Below, one piece after another: positions 61,643 to 64,000 of a stretch of DNA of 64,000 nucleotides; position 1 is the first letter of the stretch; each line of letters opens with the position of its first letter. The notes under the pieces are model-generated. The model was not told the origin of the DNA. It saw only the letters and a list, made by a program, of their open reading frames with translations, and did no database searches. Origin of the DNA: Bryobacterales bacterium. Lineage in GTDB: Bacteria; Acidobacteriota; Terriglobia; Bryobacterales; Bryobacteraceae. Made by a program: the position numbers and the translations under genes. The stretch covers positions 1 through 64,000 of the forward strand of contig PLOR01000111.1 of assembly GCA_003142185.1 (NCBI GenBank), read 5' to 3'.

Positions 61643-63016
61643 ATGCAAGGCGTGGACAGGAACAATAACGTGGAACGCGAACGCAAGCAGACTGGCCGGC
61701 GTGCCCTGTTGACGGCAGCCGGGCTTATTGCTGCAGGCGGTGTGCCGGCGGCCATTTCGGCGCTGGGAGGAAAGCCGAGCGGCGGCAGCCGCAAGCGGGC
61801 CTGGTGGGTGAAGGCCGTCGACCGGCCTACCCTGGGGCAGAAAACGGGTCAGTTCAAGCGATTCTCGGGCGACAACATCTTCGTGATTTACCGGCAGTTG
61901 AAAGCCCAGCGCGACGGAGCTGGCTCGTTCGAAGCGGAGCAGGCCGCCAAAACCAAACGTCTGGCAGGGTGGATGCGAGACAGAAAACCCGGCTTTCGCT
62001 TGCCCGACCACCAGTTGAGCGAAGGCGCGTGGACTTTGATGAAGAGCACCGAGCCGGGCGCGGGGCTGCTGTCGTGGACGCGCATCGCAGTAAATACGCC
62101 GGCTGAGTTAGGCGTTGGGCGTCACACCGCTCCGCCGGAAGAGATGGCGAAAACCGTGAAAGCCGCGGCGCGCCTCTATGGCGCCGGCCTGGTTGGGATC
62201 GCGCCGATGAATGAGGGCTACGTCAATCTCAGGCAAGAGAAGAAGGACATCGTCTTCGAAGATGCCGAAGTTCCGGCGGTGACTGACAAGAAGTTCGTGA
62301 TTCCCAGGACGATGAAATGGGTGGTGTCCATCGCAATCCCGATGGACCTTGACCTTCTCTCGCGCGCTCCAACGTCATTGGGCGACGCCGCTACCGGGCT
62401 CGGGTACAGTCACTCTGCGTTTACTGTGGCATCGTTAGCCGAATTCATTCGCGGTCTCGGCTATCAGGCCATTCCCAGCGTGAACGACACTGCGCTGAGC
62501 GTGCCGTTCGCGGTTGAGGCGGGCATTGGGGAACTCAGCCGCCTCAATAAGCTGGTCACACCGGAATTCGGTCCCGCGGTTCGCTTGTGCAAGGTCTTCA
62601 CCGATCTGCCGATGGCTTACGACAAGCCCGTCGATTTCGGGCTGGTCGAGTTCTGTAGAAAGTGTAAGAAGTGCGCCGAGTCGTGCCCATCGGGCGCACT
62701 GTCATTCGACGACGAGCCGAGTTTCAAAACCAGAGGCCCGTGGAATAATCCCGGACACAAGGCATGGTTCGAAGATTCGTACCTCTGTTTCCAGCACTGG
62801 CAGCAAGTCGACAACGGGTGCGGCATATGCCTAGCGAGTTGCCCTTACACCAAAGCCGCCCAGGCTTGGATTCACGATGTAGTGAAAGCCACGGCTTCGG
62901 TCGCGCCGGCCGCGGACGGACTGTTCCGTATCATGGACAACGCCCTTGGCTATGGGAGGCAGCACGATCCCGAACAATGGTGGACTAGAGATCCGCCGTC
63001 CGGTGCGAGAGGATGA
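61643..63016 (+). CDS. rdhA: Reductive dehalogenase catalytic subunit, Tat-exported
   Basis: This protein of about 457 aa belongs to the RdhA family. It has a twin-arginine signal with R19-R20 (TGRRALLTAAGLIAAGG) and a corrinoid-binding core (about 90-330, e.g. GLVGIAPMNEGYVNLRQ, SLGDAATGLGYSHSAF). Two 4Fe-4S motifs follow: C338-x2-C-x2-C-x3-C-P (CRKCKKCAESCP) and C382-x10-C393-x2-C-x3-C400-P. The enzyme would replace halogen by hydrogen on an organohalide, using a base-off corrinoid, on the periplasmic side. ATG 61643 is preferred over TTG 61622, and neither has a strong ribosome site. The rdhB-like gene follows 2 nt after the stop. No regulator gene is adjacent. Confidence 0.88.
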   Translation: MQGVDRNNNVERERKQTGRRALLTAAGLIAAGGVPAAISALGGKPSGGSRKRAWWVKAVDRPTLGQKTGQFKRFSGDNIFVIYRQLKAQRDGAGSFEAEQAAKTKRLAGWMRDRKPGFRLPDHQLSEGAWTLMKSTEPGAGLLSWTRIAVNTPAELGVGRHTAPPEEMAKTVKAAARLYGAGLVGIAPMNEGYVNLRQEKKDIVFEDAEVPAVTDKKFVIPRTMKWVVSIAIPMDLDLLSRAPTSLGDAATGLGYSHSAFTVASLAEFIRGLGYQAIPSVNDTALSVPFAVEAGIGELSRLNKLVTPEFGPAVRLCKVFTDLPMAYDKPVDFGLVEFCRKCKKCAESCPSGALSFDDEPSFKTRGPWNNPGHKAWFEDSYLCFQHWQQVDNGCGICLASCPYTKAAQAWIHDVVKATASVAPAADGLFRIMDNALGYGRQHDPEQWWTRDPPSGARG

Positions 63017-63018
63017 CC

Positions 63019-63255
63019 ATGCCCAGCGATACGGATACGCTCACTATCACAATTCGCAAGCGCCCGTGGTGGTTTTGGGTTCTCGCCGGATTGTGGGTGC
63101 TGCTGGAGGTACTCTTCCTGCAGACCGCTTTGGCGAGCGCGCGGGAAGGTGAATACCGCGCGGCCGCTATCAGTTGGATTGCGGTTGGCGTTCTGGCAGC
63201 CGCTGGCGTCTTGGTCGGGTTCCTCCAGGGCCGATCGAACACCCCGGCCAGGTGA
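63019..63255 (+). CDS. rdhB: Small two-helix membrane protein, RdhB-like anchor
   Basis: This 78-aa protein has a basic N-terminal segment with TLTITIRKRPWWFWVLAGLW, then two membrane segments (about 18-37 and 50-70). Its position 2 nt after rdhA, its size and its topology fit a membrane anchor for the dehalogenase. ATG 63019 is preferred because GAGAGG lies about 6 nt upstream; ATG 63013 overlaps the rdhA stop. Known RdhB proteins usually have three helices and some carry a conserved Glu, so this is a shorter variant. Confidence 0.7.
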   Translation: MPSDTDTLTITIRKRPWWFWVLAGLWVLLEVLFLQTALASAREGEYRAAAISWIAVGVLAAAGVLVGFLQGRSNTPAR

Positions 63256-63311
63256 AACGGCCAATTCTGAGGACTATTGTGACTATCGTTCCTAGTATGG
63301 AGATTTCAACG

Positions 63312-64000
63312 ATGAGACAACTTAGTATTCTCGCCTTGCTGTTTATATGTTTATGCACGCTTGTCCAGGCACAGGCCCCCATCGGAACTCTGGAAGGGCA
63401 AATTACCGATCCAGCCTCGGCGCTGGTGTCGAACGCCGAAGTCAGCGTCCACAACGCGCAGACCGGCCTCTCGCGGACCGTTTTATCCTCGCGCCAGGGA
63501 GCGTTCCATTTCTCCGACCTGCCCATCGGCGCGTATCTGCTCGAGGTGAAGGCCCAGGGATTCGCGCCGTATTCGGTCTCATCCATTCGAATCGACATCG
63601 GCCAGGTGGTGTCCTGGCCGGTGCAGTTGCAGATCGCCACCGGGCACACCGAGGTCAGCGTCTCCGGCCAAGCCGTAACAGTGGACACCAGCCAGACTCT
63701 CGGCAACGTGATTTCCGAGAAGCAAGCAACCGATCTTCCCCTGAATGGACGTGACCTCACGCAACTCGGCCTGCTGCAACCCGGAGTCGCCCCGATGACG
63801 GCTGGCCTCGGCGAGGCGGGCGGCATCGCGCGCAGCGGCCAGGCTTATGCTGTCAACGGGCAGCGGCCGGAATCGAATAACTATCTACTCGATGGCGCCA
63901 GCAACGTGGATAGCGTGAATGGCGGATACGCTCTGCGCACGCCCGTAGACGCGGTGAATGAGTTTCGGATCCTGACACTGAACGCTCCCGCCGAGTACGG
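63312..64000 (+). CDS. Oar-like TonB-dependent receptor, partial (runs off the window)
   Basis: The 229 visible codons are open from ATG 63312 to the end of the window. A signal peptide (RQLSILALLFICLCTLVQAQ) is followed by a CarboxypepD_reg domain (GTLEGQITDPASALVSNAEV, FHFSDLPIGAYLLEV). The plug start is TDLPLNGRDLTQLGLLQPG, YLLDGASNVDSVNGGYALRT and FRILTLNAPAEYG. It follows rdhB by 56 nt and is probably co-transcribed, so this receptor may feed the dehalogenase system. Its C-terminal part is beyond the window. Confidence 0.9.
   Translation, partial: MRQLSILALLFICLCTLVQAQAPIGTLEGQITDPASALVSNAEVSVHNAQTGLSRTVLSSRQGAFHFSDLPIGAYLLEVKAQGFAPYSVSSIRIDIGQVVSWPVQLQIATGHTEVSVSGQAVTVDTSQTLGNVISEKQATDLPLNGRDLTQLGLLQPGVAPMTAGLGEAGGIARSGQAYAVNGQRPESNNYLLDGASNVDSVNGGYALRTPVDAVNEFRILTLNAPAEY

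Noticed and set aside
1-64000. CRISPR arrays, rRNA genes and tRNA genes
   Set aside because: No regular repeat-spacer pattern, rRNA segment or convincing tRNA cloverleaf was noticed by eye. Only the tmRNA was found; a covariance-model search would be needed to exclude a missed tRNA.

Overview
The window looks like a high-GC chromosome segment from a soil-type Acidobacteriota, most like the Solibacter/Bryobacterales group. The signs are three Oar-type TonB-dependent receptors with an N-terminal carboxypeptidase-regulatory-like domain, a Ser/Thr kinase fused to a TolB-like propeller, a PEP-CTERM surface protein, GC-rich dispersed inverted repeats, and an ssrA tag reading ANTQFAYAA. Taxonomy is inferred from gene content only.

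Layout. 1-2.2 kb: type II restriction-modification pair (minus). 2.5-5.3 kb: sensor kinase. 5.3-9.1 kb: repeat-rich accessory stretch with a radical SAM protein, an ice-binding-like PEP-CTERM protein and a Phd/VapC toxin-antitoxin pair. 9.6-10.0 kb: tmRNA. 10.0-20.8 kb: core-like genes: a SprT-like metallopeptidase, phosphoketolase converging on acetate kinase (together an acetyl-phosphate to acetate plus ATP branch), BamA with an OmpH/Skp chaperone, and a phosphomannomutase. 21-24 kb: tandem SRPBCC proteins and a secreted beta-helix protein. 24.7-31.5 kb: TonB receptor plus M14 peptidase operon. 31.9-49.8 kb: surface-glycan locus. 49.8-50.8 kb: gene graveyard (IS630 remnant, frameshifted GT2 tail, decayed membrane protein). 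51-53.6 kb: small envelope proteins and a FliA-type sigma factor. 54-64 kb: TonB receptor, a five-gene minus-strand operon (three closely related AhpD/CMD proteins, a fourth divergent one and an MFS transporter), and a divergent rdhA-rdhB pair followed by a TonB receptor that runs off the window.

Two areas deserve most attention. First, the glycan operon combines a GDP-heptose-type kinase and guanylyltransferase (HddA/HddC-like), a DegT-fold enzyme whose PLP lysine is replaced by histidine as in ColD 3-dehydratases, and a stand-alone pyruvate-dehydrogenase-like E1 alpha/beta pair with no E2 or E3. Together these suggest synthesis of a deoxy, possibly two-carbon-branched, surface sugar. Second, the right end holds a Tat-type reductive dehalogenase with its small membrane partner, divergent from the AhpD/MFS operon. 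The rdhA upstream region shares conserved blocks with the leader of the TonB receptor at 54140, suggesting co-regulation. Two genes (31869 and, less surely, the MFS gene ending at 58114) appear to use non-canonical start codons.
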